Assembly (NCBI GenBank): GCA_918026815.1
Contig: CAKJVC010000013.1
Coordinates: 434,001 to 498,000, forward strand
DNA: 64,000 bases
Source of the DNA: Chalara sp. BL73
Taxonomy: Eukaryota; Ascomycota; Leotiomycetes; Helotiales
Reading direction: 5' to 3'
Part shown: positions 33,462 through 46,621 of the stretch, one piece after another
How the letters are laid out: the number at the start of each line of letters is the position of its first letter
Numbering within the stretch: position 1 is the stretch's first letter
Notes under the pieces: model-generated
Told to the model about the DNA's origin: nothing
Databases searched by the model: none
Seen by the model: only the letters and a program-made list of their open reading frames with translations
Made by a program: the position numbers and the translations under genes

Positions 33462-36400
33462 CTACTGCTGACAAAAAGGCAAAATACCCCATATTTCATT
33501 CGCCTTCTTGCAGATATACTCTGCTTTGGCAAGAAGTTTCCCGTGGTAATCCTTTTCTTCCTTGCCTTCCACCTTCAGCTTTTTTGGTTGTGCCTATGGA
33601 GAATATTAGAGTAAGCGATGCCGATTGAATGGACTACCAAACCTGAAGTAGAATAGGTAGAATGTCCTTAGGATCAGCCGCAGCTATGGAAGCAACAGTC
33701 TTAAATCCATTCTCCCAAAACACTCGAGCCGTTCGGCTTTTAATATATGAGATCTGTGCTAAGGCAAGAAGATCCGACTTCGCCCCTACAGATTGTTAAT
33801 GGTGTATACTGATTTAAACCAGAAAAGCTTTTTACCAGCTTTCAACCTGTCAGAAAAGTGATCCAGCACCGCTGCCAATGCACCCCAACTCATCCGTTGG
33901 CAGAACTGTATCATCCCAGCTGCGAAGCCATGGCACGTTTGCGCAAGATTCTGGACTATGCCTCTAGGTAGGTCGTATTTGCGAGCCACGGCATGAATTG
34001 GCATCTCGTTGCATAAATCACGCAGCTGAAGGGCTGCATAGAAGCGTTTATACACCCGCGCAGCCTCGACCTCTTCAGGCGTACTCTCTCTCATCTCCCC
34101 GCCTTGAGCCATCTTATTGATCTTTGTCCTGCTTAGGCCCACAAAACCTAAAGCTCTTGTGTCGCTTTCATTAAAATTCTCAACCTCCTTGAGAAATACC
34201 TTCCAGTTAATAGTTGATTGTATAGCGTTGACTGGAGTAAAAGTATAAAGAACGTGCATTTCGCCATCCATTACGAATGCCTGCAGAGCCTTAGTCAGCT
34301 CCCTATGGACAAAGAGGCCATCTTCAGGTGTGAGAGAAGATGCAACTATAGCGTGCCCCAAGAGAGTGGCTTCCAATTCCAAGCCGTCCTTCTTGATCAT
34401 GCTAGTCTCCTCTAGATCTTGCAGTGTCGATTTTACCATCTCTTCCAGGTCATTGGGATTAATAGACAGATCCTCTTTATCTTGTGCTGAACAATGAAGG
34501 AGCGTTTTTTTTATATAATCGCCAACTGAGTCTGTGGTTGTGGCCAACTTCGTGGCGATCACCTCGAGAAGTGCTCTTTTGATGCCCTTCTTTCCAGGCA
34601 GAAGAGAACTCTTAACATCAGGGATCTCCGCCTCCATAAGCTCAGTGACATCTTCAAGATCACTTTTCTGACAGCAGAGATATGTCTCACCAATCTCATC
34701 CTTTCCTTTTCGTCCTGCTCGTCCTCTCATCTGGCGAAGCATGGATGGCCCAACTAAATCGGCACCCATCCGAGCACCATGCAGGATTACTCGTCGCGCT
34801 GGAAGGTTAATTCCAGCCGCCAGACTACAAGTCGTAACAATGACCTTGATCACTCCAACATCGTACGCGGTTGCGATGAGATCCCGCTCTTCCGTTGTCA
34901 ATCCAGCATGGTGGAAAGCCACGCCAACAGGCACGGTCTTCTCCATAACAGAATCCAGACCTGTTGGTGTACTTCGTAGATCAGCTAATAATTCTGCCCG
35001 TTTCTCTTGGATGAGTAGGTCTGTTTGCTCAACACGAGGCATGACCTGACTAATGAGTATAGCATCCCTTTCACAGCCTGCTCGGCTACTGCAAAACACC
35101 AAGGCTCCGTAGCCCGACCAGGCTGTTTCGTAAGCAAGAGACACAACGGAGTTAGTCAATGCATCACTAAGCTCCTTGTTCGGGGAAGGTAGGATTATTC
35201 TGGACGACTGTAGCTTCATCTGAGAGGGGTTTTGAGTCGCGACTGATCCCTGTGCTTTCGCAAGCTCTGTTGCTGCCTTGTAAAACTTGCTAGAGCTGGC
35301 TGCGGGGTATATATTATTGTCAAACACGAGATGCTCTTCGATGGGAACAGGTTGATATTTTGACCGATAGAATCTTGCATCATTCAACCATTTCGCAAGT
35401 TGTTTTGCGTTCTAAGGTTTAGGTTAGGAGAACAGAGAAGACCATAACTCTGGCTTATAAACTTACATTCAAGGTCGCACTCATACCAATAATCTGCACA
35501 CCCTGCTCTAGGGTGAGTAGCTTGGTAGCCATTACTTCTAGGATATAACCTCGATTATCATCATCGATCATGTGCAATTCATCAATCACTACAGCTCCAA
35601 TGTTATCGACTGTATGTTCTTCTATAGCTGAATTAATGAGAGAATTGGCCTGTCAGCTGTCAGTAGATTGTAAATAATAGCTGATTTGAACCTACCCTAC
35701 CTTTTCGATTGTGCACACGGCAATATCCATATCGGCCCAGCTGGCTTTAGACTTGCTGCCGCCAAACAATCCGACCACCCGAAGGTTGTCCTCATTTCCC
35801 AAACTTCGGAAGATGGTACTATGCCTCTTGGGAGAAGATAGTCTGTGCTTGGTAAGTCCATCAACAAGTTTTCTAAGCCAACGCATTTTCTCTTGCACAA
35901 GAGCTACATATGGGAGAACTAGCAATGCTTTTTTCCCAGGGCATTCAATAACTTTTTTGAGCATCAGAATGTCTGCGACTAGGGATTTTCCACCACCAGT
36001 GGGCGCCGTGTAGACAAGATTTCGCTTGCCTCCGAGAGCACCACTTCGGAGAAGACATTCTGATTGCCATGGATAGATGGACTTGACCCCAAGAGCAGCG
36101 AAATTGTTGACAAGACACTGCAGAAGGCCATAATTTGGATGTGCAAGGTCCAGCAAAGGGTTAGATGTTGAGTTTGGAGTCAAAGCAAGAGCTTTTCTTT
36201 GTGAGTATAGTGTGGTCCCTCGAGGATCAACATCAATAATCCCTCCAGCGGTAAGAGGTGGATAGAGCTTGTCCTGGAGGCGCGGCCTTTGAAAATCTCC
36301 CTTATAGGTGTCATTGATTGATGGTCCTTGATTTGAGACCGGCTCAAGAGTTTTCCCTCTCGCCTCGTCGAAAGTCCTTTTCTGGCCAGCACGGGAGATG

Positions 36401-36471
36401 GTTGTGTAAGTGGCTTTGGCAGCGTCTACGCTTGTCTTATGGAAAATGCCGCCGCTTCTGGGGCCGTCCAT
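33462..36471 (-). CDS. HELQ / Mus-301-type DNA repair helicase
   Basis: Five exons, 36471-35701, 35649-35467, 35411-33836, 33785-33643 and 33593-33462, close in phase and encode 934 aa. It is a superfamily 2 Ski2-like helicase. Walker A is VYTAPTGGGKSLVADIL (about residues 154-170), motif II is DELH (280-283, just after the second-exon join), motif III is GMSATLN, and motif VI is QMRGRAGRKGKDE (about 541-553). The C-terminal winged-helix and helix-hairpin-helix region follows, ending QISYIKSRTARVFWENGF...SIAAADP. There is no polymerase domain, so it is the HELQ/Mus-301 type rather than full DNA polymerase theta. Such helicases help restart or repair damaged replication forks and crosslinks. 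The ATG at 36471 is the first in frame; an extra upstream exon cannot be excluded. Confidence 0.9.
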
Positions 36472-38516
36472 CCTGCCTTGTCTCACAACAAGCACAGGGG
36501 TTTTGCAGGTCAAAGCACGTGTTTAGACGGGAAAATGAAAGAAAAAATCACTTTGGACAAGCTATTTGTAGCTACATGCTTAATGAGTGATAAAGCAGAA
36601 AAGAGAAAAACAGGGCAAAAGGCACAAAAACACACACAGAAATGCTGTTGACGGCCTGATCTTTCTAATGAAGAGTTGAGGCTTGAGTGATGTGGGATGG
36701 TTGCTGAATAATCTTGGTAGAGTAGAATTAGCAAGAACGATTGGACAACAGAGAAGGTTTAACAGGCACCGGTGTCAATATAAGGATAAAGTGGGGCTTA
36801 CAATAGCATCCCTGTCAGCAGCCAACGTTCGGTCTTGATCAAGTTAAAACAGAGGTATCTCCTTTAATTCTTCCCGGGTTACAATAAACATCTTATCCAG
36901 TAATGGAGATACACGTAAGATATATTCTTACTAGATTCTATCATCATTTCTTCCACAAAGGCATTAGAGTCAGTATAAAGGCAGCTTCGGCACCTGGAAG
37001 GGACTCTTCCCAGTGGCCAGATCTTGAACCACATTGATTATTACCGCATATCGGTATCGGTAGCGTCCTTTGTGCTAGGTATACATTGTTAGGTGACAGC
37101 AGCATCAGGCAACAATCCTATGTCAATTCACTTTACAACTGTATTAGGCAGCTTGGGTAATTCTGAGGCTCTCCTGCAGATCTAGTCGGTCGGCTTCGAA
37201 CCTGCCTCTGTAGCAATCCACAGATGCTTCCTCCACCCGAAGAAGTGTACAACCTCCCCGATTCAGTCGCTGCCATTATCATATTCTCGGATCTTAGCAT
37301 GGAAGTATTTGTCTGGGGCGATCAAAAGTCGTTGGGCAGCGCGGTACACGATGAATGTGAGGCAGCTGGAGTCACGACGCCGTAATTATCCCCACTCCGT
37401 GGCTGCTCACCAATTCATGCTAAACATTCAGTCTGTTTTCTCCTCTTTGGAAGCGTCACTCTTCAAGCGAAATTTAAACAAACATACAGTTGCAAGTTGC
37501 TTATGTTTTCCATCTAGCATCGACAGGTTTGCAGCGTCCCGACCTGACCGATCATTGAAATCGAGTCTCCAAGCAACAAATCAACAAATTATGCTGATTA
37601 ATCTTTCTATCTATAACCCTCCAACATTTGCTGGTACCGTCATCCTTCCTTGCCTTTTCTTTGTGCCACGAATAAGATCCGGTAATCAATCTACTCGTTC
37701 GTTGACCTATACGGTCTTGGCATGGACAGCAAACGTGAGTGAGTGTCATGAATGATGAAAAAAGAGTCAAATATGTCAGAAGTGTCGAGCAATATATATA
37801 TACATATATATATATATATATGCATTCTGTTGCTCTACATAAATCTCTTCCTTTAGAGAATTAATTCCAGCTTGTGATTCCTAACCGGTAATGTGATGTA
37901 CCTTGCATTGTGGGGGGGGAGAGGGATTGATGGGCGTTTACTATTAGCTAGTCCAGATGTCGCGTAGTGGGCCGGCTCATTCATGACCTTCGTCCGCCGC
38001 CCACTTGCTTCGTCGTGTGTGTTCGTGGTTAACCTAACCTTACCTTTTCCCAATCCATATCCTCCCCCAATCCTTTCAACCCATACATCTTGGAACAGAA
38101 CCACCACCCTCTGGTCGTCCTCACGCCGTTCTAGGATCGATTAAAAATCCTCTCATAAACCATTAAAGATATATAATTTATTCGCTCCTTTCTATGCCAT
38201 AATTTACGTGTGCTGTCGATATCTGGTTGAAGGAGTCGAGAAGGGCCTTTCCCATATAATTGGCAGCGTGTTCTCCGCCAACACACTCCCTACAAACGCA
38301 GAGGTTCACCACCTCGCCCCTGCGACTGTGAAATACGCTTCACGAATCATCTTCTAGAAGTATTGGTACGGCGCATTATTAGACCCTGATGGGTCGATGC
38401 TTTGTAGATATCGCCGGATAGCCTTGTCCCGCACATTCGTGCCACAAGGAGCGTTGTCAACGGCAAGTTCGTCCGGCGTACTCTGATGCAAAGAATCTTT
38501 CAACGGATATAGCACC
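36472..38516. other. divergent promoter region between helicase and SNT2-type gene
   Basis: Two kilobases separate the two divergently transcribed genes. The stretch holds a TA microsatellite at 37792-37821 and a G-rich run at about 37911-37920. No gene is recognisable in the open frames present (for example 37309-37755 plus). The long interval next to the SNT2-type start suggests a long leader. Confidence 0.5.
37792..37821. repeat. TA dinucleotide microsatellite
   Basis: A run of about 30 nt alternates T and A, interrupted once by a C (ATATATATACATATATAT). Tracts like this are unstable in length and may differ between isolates. Confidence 0.85.
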
Positions 38517-41500
38517 ATGACAAAAGACAATTCTCGTCAGTCGAGTGTCGCGGCGTCAGTCCACACCCCCGGAGTTCATGAAAATGGTGTAGTGGTTCGG
38601 CCACATGAGCCTCAACCATCGTCTGCCCCTTCACCGCGCATCCCGCAGTCTGACCAGATGGAAGTCGATACCGTTCAATCTACGACAAATGGCGATGTCG
38701 CACCGTCTCAGCCCCAATCTCAGCCCATGACTGCCACGAATTCAACCTCTTCAAATCCGACAACGGAAGTCGCATCTGGAGTCGCTGCCATGTACGGCAC
38801 TCGATCTCGCAGGACAACGACCGCTCGTCCTAATTATGCGGAAGATAAGGAGGTGGATTTAGATTTCGAAGTCGCATCTACTACAAAAGATACAAAGGGG
38901 CGCAAGTCTACAAAGGGAGCAGTAGACTTGGGGGCAACAGACAGAATGGACTTCGTGCCCACACCACCACCAGCACAGAATGGAACGCCTGTGGAAGATC
39001 TTATAATTTCTATGCCTAGCCATTATCCAACGCCAATTCCTGGCACATCTACGTTTTCGTCCAAACCACCGTCTTCTAAAAAACGAAAGACCGCCTCTCA
39101 ATCAAATCCCACAGAAAACTTTCGACCTTATCACCCCCCCACACAAGCAGCGCTCCAACCACCTCCACCAAATACACGCAGAGCGAGTCATGCGGCAGAA
39201 GTAATATCGGGCATTCGGGAAACCAACATGCTCAGCTTTGATGGCTGTAATTATCGGGTCAAGGACAAGAAATTAGTCGCAGATGATGGGACAATCTTAG
39301 GAGTCAATGGTAAGCCAGATATTGTGCTAGATCCTGAAATCATAAATTCTCACTAATTATGACTTAGATCACGTATACATGGTCTGTGAACCGCCAGGGG
39401 AGCCATACTATATGGGCCGCATCATGGAATTCGTACATGTCAATAGTGATCCAGCTCAAGCAGTCGAAGCCCTCCGTCTCAATTGGTACTACCGCCCAAA
39501 AGATATTGGGCGAAAGGTGAATGACACGCGACAAGTTTTTGCGTCAATGCACTCCGATGTTAGTCCGATTACGGCACTCCGTGGCATATGCCAAATCAAG
39601 CATAGGTGTGAGGTCGACAGGTTGGAAGATGTACGAGAGACAAAGGATTGTTTCTGGTATGAAAAATTATATGATCGTTACATTCACCGATACTACGATG
39701 TCATTCCGACAAGCGCCGTCATAAATGTTCCTGCCAATGTCAAGAAGGTCCTTGACGAACGCTGGAGATACATTGTCGTTGAACCAGGTCGTGGAAAAGA
39801 ACTTACCAGTGCTATCAAGTCTTGCAAAAAATGCAGCAGATATTGTGCAAGGTATGTTCAAATTTATCAACGCCTCTTCCATTGGTCTAATTTCATGTAG
39901 CAATGACTCTGTCGATTGTGCTGTCTGTAAGAACACGTACCACATGAGCTGTGTGAGTCCTCCTCTACAAAAGAAGCCCTCTCGCGGATTTGCCTGGGCT
40001 TGTGGTCCTTGCAGCAAAGCTCAGGAGCGTAAACTCGAAGCACGCAACACGCCAAATGTCAATGATGCCATGGTGGATACGGAAGAGGATGAACTTGTTG
40101 AAGACGAGGATTCTCCCATGGAAGATTGCGCTCCTTTAAGTCCGGTAAAATTGAATGAGCCCGATATGTCCCATGCCACAGGTCATTCTAAGCAAACCAA
40201 TCAGCCTAGCCCATGGCTTTTTCGGTATCTCGGAATTCACTGCAAAGTCGAAGATGTTTTGGATTCGGATGATCGGATTTACCCAAGAGCAGGTTCTCGC
40301 CTTGGGGCGCGCCATCAAGCCAATGTTCCGGCCTGGCCAGGAAGGCCCATTGAGTACGTCAAGCCTATAGAAATTAAGAGGAAGTACTTGAAAAGCAAGA
40401 AGAACTCAGCGCTTGCGAAAGAAACTCTCGCCGCCCTTGAGGCTGATAAGATTGAGCGGGAGAATCGTCCGAAATGGGTCATGGATGAGCCTATAGGGTA
40501 TGTAAATCGAGGCGAGGATTTAGATGATAGGGATCCCAATATTACGGCAAATCTGCAGTTCAAGATGCCAGATTCTACAATACCTGAGCGTGGTATGGAC
40601 GATATTCAGTCTCGCGCCACCCCAGATCGCGAGCAGGTAATATACGATTATATGGTACGAGCAAGACCAATGGCAAAGATGATGGGATTACCTGAATTAT
40701 CGACAAATTTTATGGATATAACTTTGCATGTTCTTCATGCTAATAACTACGATGTGGAGAAGGCCCTGCGAGAATTGCCGAGCGTTAAAAAGGAAGAGTT
40801 CAAAGAGCCTGACCTATCCCTGGCTGAACTCAAAAAGTTCGAGGATGGTGTAACAAAATATGGTTCGGAGTGGCATAGCATCAAGAAGCATGTCAAAACT
40901 GTCAGCGCTGCCGATATTGTCCGCTTCTACTACACTTGGAAGAAGACGGATCGTGGAAAGCAAGTATGGGGCAAATTTCATGGCCGAAAAGGGAAGAAGG
41001 AGGCGAAGAAATCGGAATCAGCGTCAGCCGGCAAATTACAAGATGACGTTGCAGATGAGTACGATGATTCGGCCTTTGATAATAACAAAGCATTTGAGAA
41101 GAAGAGAAGGTTTCAATGCAAGTTTTGCCTCACACAAAGCTCACGACAATGGAGGCGAGCTCCAAATACAGCTGCGGGCACTATGATTCCAGAAAATCCT
41201 TCTGGCAAGACTGGAAAAGATAAGGGTGAAAAGTTGATGGTAGCCCTTTGCCGACGTTGTGCAGAGCTCTGGCGACGCTACGGAATACAATGGGAGGATA
41301 TTGATGAATATCAAAAGAAGCTCGCAGCATCTGGAGGACGAGTCTGGAAACGAAAGATAGATGAGGAAACTCTCAAAGAGCTTGTGGCTGCGAATGAGAC
41401 TCTCTATGCACTCAATGGCGCACCTCCAATGGCACCAATCTCTGGCAATGGCACCCCAGCGCCAGCACCAGTTTCTTTACAGACAGGACCTGAACCACCG

Positions 41501-43786
41501 AAGAAGAAGGTCAAAGGAGCATCCGAGCATGAGCCAATTGAGCAGCCCACAGAGAATGGCAACATCGCAATTCCTCCTCCGTTAAAGAAGAAAATAGAGA
41601 AACCGCTTCCACCGCCACCACCACCACCTGAGCCTCCCAAGGCTAGGGTCCTCCCTTGTGCAATTTGCGACCAATTAGAACCAACAGGTGACCAGTTGCT
41701 TGCATGTATGATTTGTCGTTTATCAGTGCATCGAAGTTGTTATGGTGTGGTTGGAGAGAATCGCAGTCCTGGCAAGTGGGTTTGTGATACCTGCTCCAAT
41801 GATAAAAATCCACAAGTCTCCATTGTAAGTAACCAGGCTCCCATGTCCGCAATCGACACTAACACTTTCAGCAATACAAATGCATGCTGTGTCCGCATGA
41901 GTACACATCATATGACTTCGTTGAGCCGCCGAAAGCCATGCCCAAGAAGAAAACGGAGAAAGATCGTGAGAAAGATCGACTGGAGCGAGAAAAGGCGGTG
42001 AAGGACGCTGAGCATTTCCACAACAGACAAGTGGAATTGAACAGACCTATCAATCCAAGGGAACCATTAAAGCGCACAGCCAATAACAACTGGGTTCATG
42101 TCCTTTGTGCTGTGTTCACCCCTGAAGTAAAGTTTGGCAACGCCAAAGCGCTTGAGCTCTCGGAGGGTATCCCCTCTATACAGTCTGCAAGATACGAGGA
42201 GATATGTAAGGCATGTAAAAGAAAAGGCGGTGCATGTGTGTCCTGTCGATCGTGTCATGCACCAGGTAAGTTTTCAGCTTCTTCAATTAGAGCAACTCCT
42301 CTGATATTCTCTAGTTCATGTCGAATGTGCTCATCAAAATGGCTACACTATCGGATTCGACGTGACACCAGTAAAGGGATCTCGAAGAGACCATACAAAT
42401 GTGGTCTCGATCAACGGTGAGACAGGCACAATGACGGCTGCTATTTGGTGTAAAGAACATGCGCCAACAAAGACTATTGCCCATGAGATTCAAGCTCCAG
42501 TTGAAGGCACGGAGCTTACTGCCATGCAGCTCTTTGTTCAAAACTTCAAGCAGGCTGACTTGACCCTAACCGGCACTGTCCGGAAAGCAACACTTATCTA
42601 TCAGTCTTCAAAAGTGCTCAATCCGACACAAGTTGCAGCTCCACCAAACCGGAGAACATCAACCACAACCGTCGGTCGTGGTTCAGCCTCACAGGTGAAG
42701 CACGAGGACACTTCAAGAGAGGCACAAGCCATCAAGCCCGTTGACCTTGAAAAGGCATGTGTTACCTGTGGCATTGATATTAGTCCTAGATGGTGGCCTC
42801 ATGCTCCGCCTGCAACTCACGTTGAAGTCAAAACCGAAAAACCCGCGGCGACTAATGGTGAACAACCTCATGCTAATGAGTCTTCATTGACCAACGGAAA
42901 TGGTGGTCAAGAGTCTGTTGACAACAATGCTGGGAATATAGCCCTTGCCGTAGCAGCTTTGCATCAAAATACTACGCAGCCGGAACCCCTTCTTACCCCG
43001 CAACCTGTTGTGACTGAATTCCAATGTCACAAATGCCATTGCAAGAAAGCTCAGAAAGAGCCGACGCCGGCTCCGGTTTCTCCTCCGAAGGAGCCAACTC
43101 CTCCTCCACCTGTGGAAGCCCCCTCTGCCATTGTTCCTGTCCCTGAATCTGGAGCTGTGCCACCACCAGCCCCTCAGTATCAGTGGTCTCAAGGACCGCC
43201 ATATGTCTCGAATGCACCTTTCAATAGCTGGTCTGCTGCGGTTCCCAATCTCCATGGCCATCCTGTCAATCATCTGAATGGTGGCCGCTCCCCTCGTCTA
43301 GGTAATGGTGGACCTCAGCACTTCAATGGGCCGCCTCCGCTCGGGCAGCCTGCTAGGTCTCATTCGCCACATCAAAATGGACATATTGCCCATGGTCCAA
43401 ATGGGTATCCTCCGTCGCCACCACGTCGCCGGGAATCCTTGTCATCAGGAATCAATTTGCAAAACGGATCTCAATATGGAACATATATATCGGCTCGCCC
43501 ACCGCCACCGCACCATCTCATGAACGGTGGTCCGCCGCCTCGTGCACCAGAGCATCCTTTCCAGCAGGGTGCACAGAGACAACCAGACGCCCATTACTCC
43601 ACGTTTGAGGCTACGCCTTCTCACGAATTTACCCAAACCTTTGGGCAAAGTCCATCGCGGACTCGAGAGCCAAATATGCACAGTCGAAATTTGAGCGATC
43701 CGCCGAATAATGGTGGTCCACCACAGGAAAGGCGGGTGAACGGCGGGGCGAGCGCAAGTCCCTCTCTAAGGAACTTACTTTCTTAA
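38517..43786 (+). CDS. SNT2: SNT2-type BAH/PHD/SANT chromatin regulator
   Basis: Five exons, 38517-39309, 39368-39851, 39901-41824, 41872-42265 and 42315-43786, close in phase and encode 1688 aa. After a disordered N-terminus comes a BAH domain (about residues 235-400; VYMVCEPPGEPYYMGRIMEF, LRLNWYYRPKDIG). Next is a first PHD finger joined across intron 2 (CKKC, CAVCKNTYHMSC, WACGPC). A SANT/Myb domain lies near 731-790 (LKKFEDGVTKYGSEWHSIKK) and a GATA-like finger near 830-888 (CKFC...LCRRC). A second PHD lies near 1013-1065 (CAICDQLEPTGDQLLAC, WVCDTC), followed by an extended PHD (WVHVLCAVFTPEV...HVECAHQ). The last 400 residues are Pro/His/Asn-rich and disordered. In yeast, Snt2 works with Ecm5 and the Rpd3 deacetylase in stress gene control and has been linked to histone ubiquitination. 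The fungal orthologue is likely nuclear with a similar role. Confidence 0.95.
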
Positions 43787-44365
43787 AAGAACCTTCCTCT
43801 CATGTAGTATCCTTTTATTTTGGGGGGTTCGGTTCATAATGTCAATCATTTCATGTAAAACGATACACTCTTGGGGGAGGAATAGGAGGGAGGTTAGATG
43901 TCATTTCGAAAATTGGTTGGGAGCGTGGCGTTTAGAGGCTGGGCTGATGTAAAATAGAGTATAGTCTGGGTGTAGAGTAGCCTCGATTCGGACATGCATC
44001 GAGGCTGGAAGGGGTGTAAAAATATAGTCCATTCATTCATTTGTCTCAAGTCTACTCACACTCTATGATTCATAGAGTCTTCAGTGAAAGAGAGAGATGA
44101 TACCGAACTATGACTACCCAGCTTCTGACGATTCTCTGATTCAGTCAAAGAAACTCATATCCTTCAAATACCAAAAATCAGGGGTATTGCTCCTCAACTC
44201 TCACCTGTCCTTTTCAGCATCTACACAAAAAAAAAATCTTCCTCCGCTCTCTACCATACAGCTCTTCGGTCCTCAAGGGATATAACAAACAAATCGTCCC
44301 CAACAGCACACCTCCCAACACACAATCCCATCCATCTTGTCCCGTCCAAGAGAGCACGGCTCGGG
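43787..44365. other. 3' region of SNT2-type gene and promoter of small MCW protein
   Basis: AT-rich sequence with a G-rich stretch after the stop and an A-run at about 44227-44236. No gene is seen. It separates the large chromatin gene from the small Cys/His protein at 44366. Confidence 0.4.
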
Positions 44366-44629
44366 ATGTGCTGGGAGAGCTGGATCAGGTATAAATCGTG
44401 CAAGCACGAGGTCTCTACCGGCAGGGTCGCGTCGTGTGATGGTGCTTTTGCGAGAAGTCGGCGTTGTAGGCTTTTGTGGGGGAGGCTTTATCGGCAGGTT
44501 GATGGGCTGTGTTTGGGTTGTGAGGGGAGAGGAAGAGAAAAGGAAGGGAAGCGAAGGCGAAGGCGATACCGGGTAGTGGGGGAGCCGGGGGACTTGGTGC
44601 TTAAGGGGAGGAAGGGGAGGAAGGAGTAG
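44366..44629 (+). CDS. small Cys/His-rich protein, MCW type (copy 1)
   Basis: An ATG at 44366 opens an 87-codon frame. The first 55 residues carry a regular metal-ligand pattern: MCW start, CKH, then Cys after 9 residues, Cys after another 9, and CLGC after 14. The stretch around the third Cys reads ASCDGAFARSRRCRLLWG. The C-terminal 30 residues are strongly basic (GKRRRRRYRV). A very similar frame, with MCW, CxH, C, C and CxxC in the same order, occurs 2 kb downstream at 46448, which argues that both are real. I do not know a function for this type; a small zinc-binding protein is the natural reading. There is no signal peptide. The same region is open on the opposite strand as Pro-rich sequence, which I reject. 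Confidence 0.55.
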   Translation: MCWESWIRYKSCKHEVSTGRVASCDGAFARSRRCRLLWGRLYRQVDGLCLGCEGRGREKEGKRRRRRYRVVGEPGDLVLKGRKGRKE

Positions 44630-46447
44630 AATTGGTGCTACTGTAACGAAATTTGGAGCCCATGACCAGGATAGTGGGTGATAGGGACGCAGAGGTGGTT
44701 GGACTGCGTAGGGAGGAAGTGGTACGATTTTCACTGCATCATGACATTTTAGGGGTGCTGGATTTGTTTCTCTAGCTGGAAGCGGTACGAGAGAATGGTT
44801 TGTGGTGTGCTGACGTGAGAAATAGCTGGAGAGGTATAAATGTTGATCTAAGACGCATCTGTGGTTGAAATATAGCAGTTAGCCGAGCATCAAACAGGGC
44901 CTTTTTCTCCTCAGCCTTTCTCCTCCCTCCCCACGCCAATCCTCTCGTTAATAACATGCATATGCATGTATTGGTTAAAATCCAGGTCTGGGTCCAAAAT
45001 TATAACCAAGAAAATCTTCCAAAGCCTTCAATTACAGAGCACCCTCAATAATTTCTATTTTATACAAGTCAAAAGGTGTAGGGAGTGTGTCGTGGGCCCT
45101 GTAGCTCTGACATGGCTAGGCGATAGACCAGCAAATGTTGTATAGTGGCTGTGGCTATTGAGCCTAATGTTTCTACTTTTGTAAAATATTATCCGAAGAA
45201 TCGGTCAAGCAAATCCGTGGATGACTACTGGTAGCCGAGCTATAGGTTTCAGAATTGATAGAAATAGCCACTGAAGAAATAATTGAGAAAGGGATCTGCG
45301 AATATTATGCCGGGATCCCAAGCGAGACGAATACACATATGCATAATTCCTTTTTATCAGAAGATTCCTAAAGAAAACAAGGTTAAAGAAGGACAACAAA
45401 TCAATAAAGCAACACTTGGAGATTGGCAAGCAGAGATCTACCCTTGCGGAAACCTTTCCCATACACATTTGCCTTTTGGCTTTACGCCCTGTGTTTGCTT
45501 GGCAGCATACCGGCACCATGCTAGCGTCGACCTGCTGAATACCGAGAGCAATACGAGGAAAAGAAGAAAAGCTGAATAGCAAAGAGAGAGAGGCTGGCGC
45601 CGGAAATTATCAAATTTTCGGCTTTACTTACGCGACCAGAAAGTCAGAATCGTCCCACCTAAGTTGCCAAAGAGAGAAACTGGATAAGGGTCGCTTGCTA
45701 GACAAATCAAGTGTCTTGCCATGACGGACCCTGTTGACGGCATGCGGACCATTCCGCTGCATATGCATGTAACCGCTTTGTCGTTATTTGCTTTTGCTTT
45801 TGCTTTTGCCTTTCCCTTCATCCATTCCTCCATTCCCCTTCCGACTTGCCACGCCTATCCTCCTTTGTTCCTGCTAACTTTTGCCCTATTTCGAATAAAC
45901 AGGGAATACAGAATCCGGGATAGGGAACCTTGATTGGGTCCCCTAAGTGTAAGCTTCGGCATGATGTTCGATGCCTTGATCAATCAGGAGCAATGGAGGA
46001 GGGATGGCGCAAGAATAGTTGCAACCTTGAAGTTAAGAGTTCGTTATAGCTAAGTATAAAGTTGGAATTCCATGGTGCGATTTGATTAGCCTTTCTCCTT
46101 CTGGCCGAATTGGCGTTTCTGGCGTATGGTATATGGTACTACCGGTATGCCACACAAGTATGGATGTCCTCAAGCCGGGCATACAAGCAGGAAAGTCCTT
46201 GATCTCATCCAAGGAGTAGATCTACGAATTATGATTAAACAGTATCCATTCGGTTTTAGCCTATTTTCAAAGAATTGTTTTCTTTCTTGGTTTTTCTTCT
46301 ACTATCTATATATAAAAAAATCTCGATATTGTCTTTTCACAAACATCTTGCGGTTCCAAGTCTCGGTCACAGTTCAAGTCTCAAATTAACACCCAATGAC
46401 CAGCCCGTCAATATACGAAGCACACTCAAACAATCTTTCCAGCTATA
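44630..46447. other. intergenic with hexanucleotide repeat
   Basis: About 1.8 kb without a recognisable gene. Three copies of CTTTTG lie at 45791-45808. Short frames at 45205-45582 on both strands have no domain. The stretch separates the two MCW-type small protein genes. Confidence 0.45.
45791..45808. repeat. (CTTTTG)3 tandem repeat
   Basis: Three exact copies of the hexamer CTTTTG are directly adjacent, with partial copies at each side. A simple repeat without coding support. Confidence 0.7.
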
Positions 46448-46621
46448 ATGTGCTGGCTGGGTTATACGTTCCATCAATGCGGCCACAGATGGTATGAGCC
46501 TCGCCGGATTGTGAAATGCAATCTCGTACAAGGCAACGGGCAATGCGTTCCGCTGAAAGGCGGTACATGTACTGGCAGCTCCACGGATCCGTGTCCAGAC
46601 TGTGTTGCTAAACAGCAGTAG
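46448..46621 (+). CDS. small Cys/His-rich protein, MCW type (copy 2)
   Basis: A 58-codon frame starting at the ATG at 46448 and ending with TAG at 46619-46621 encodes 57 aa. It is too short to stand out by length, but its ligand order copies the protein at 44366: MCW start, CGH (HQCGHRWYEP), Cys after 10 residues, Cys after 8, and CPDC after 15. One extra Cys occurs inside the last spacer (GGTCTGSS). It lacks the long basic tail of copy 1, ending in VAKQQ. The pattern suggests a compact zinc-binding fold. No signal peptide or membrane segment is visible, so it is probably intracellular. Function is unknown. Confidence 0.55.
   Translation: MCWLGYTFHQCGHRWYEPRRIVKCNLVQGNGQCVPLKGGTCTGSSTDPCPDCVAKQQ

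Noticed and set aside
37181..37225. B-box-like GGTTCGAAGCC on the minus strand
   Set aside because: The flanking bases do not pair into a T-stem and there is no A-box upstream.
44273..44734. 153-codon minus-strand Pro-rich frame
   Set aside because: It is the antisense of the GC-rich, Arg/Gly-coding MCW protein gene. Its low complexity reflects that, whereas the + strand frame has an ordered Cys/His pattern with a nearby relative.
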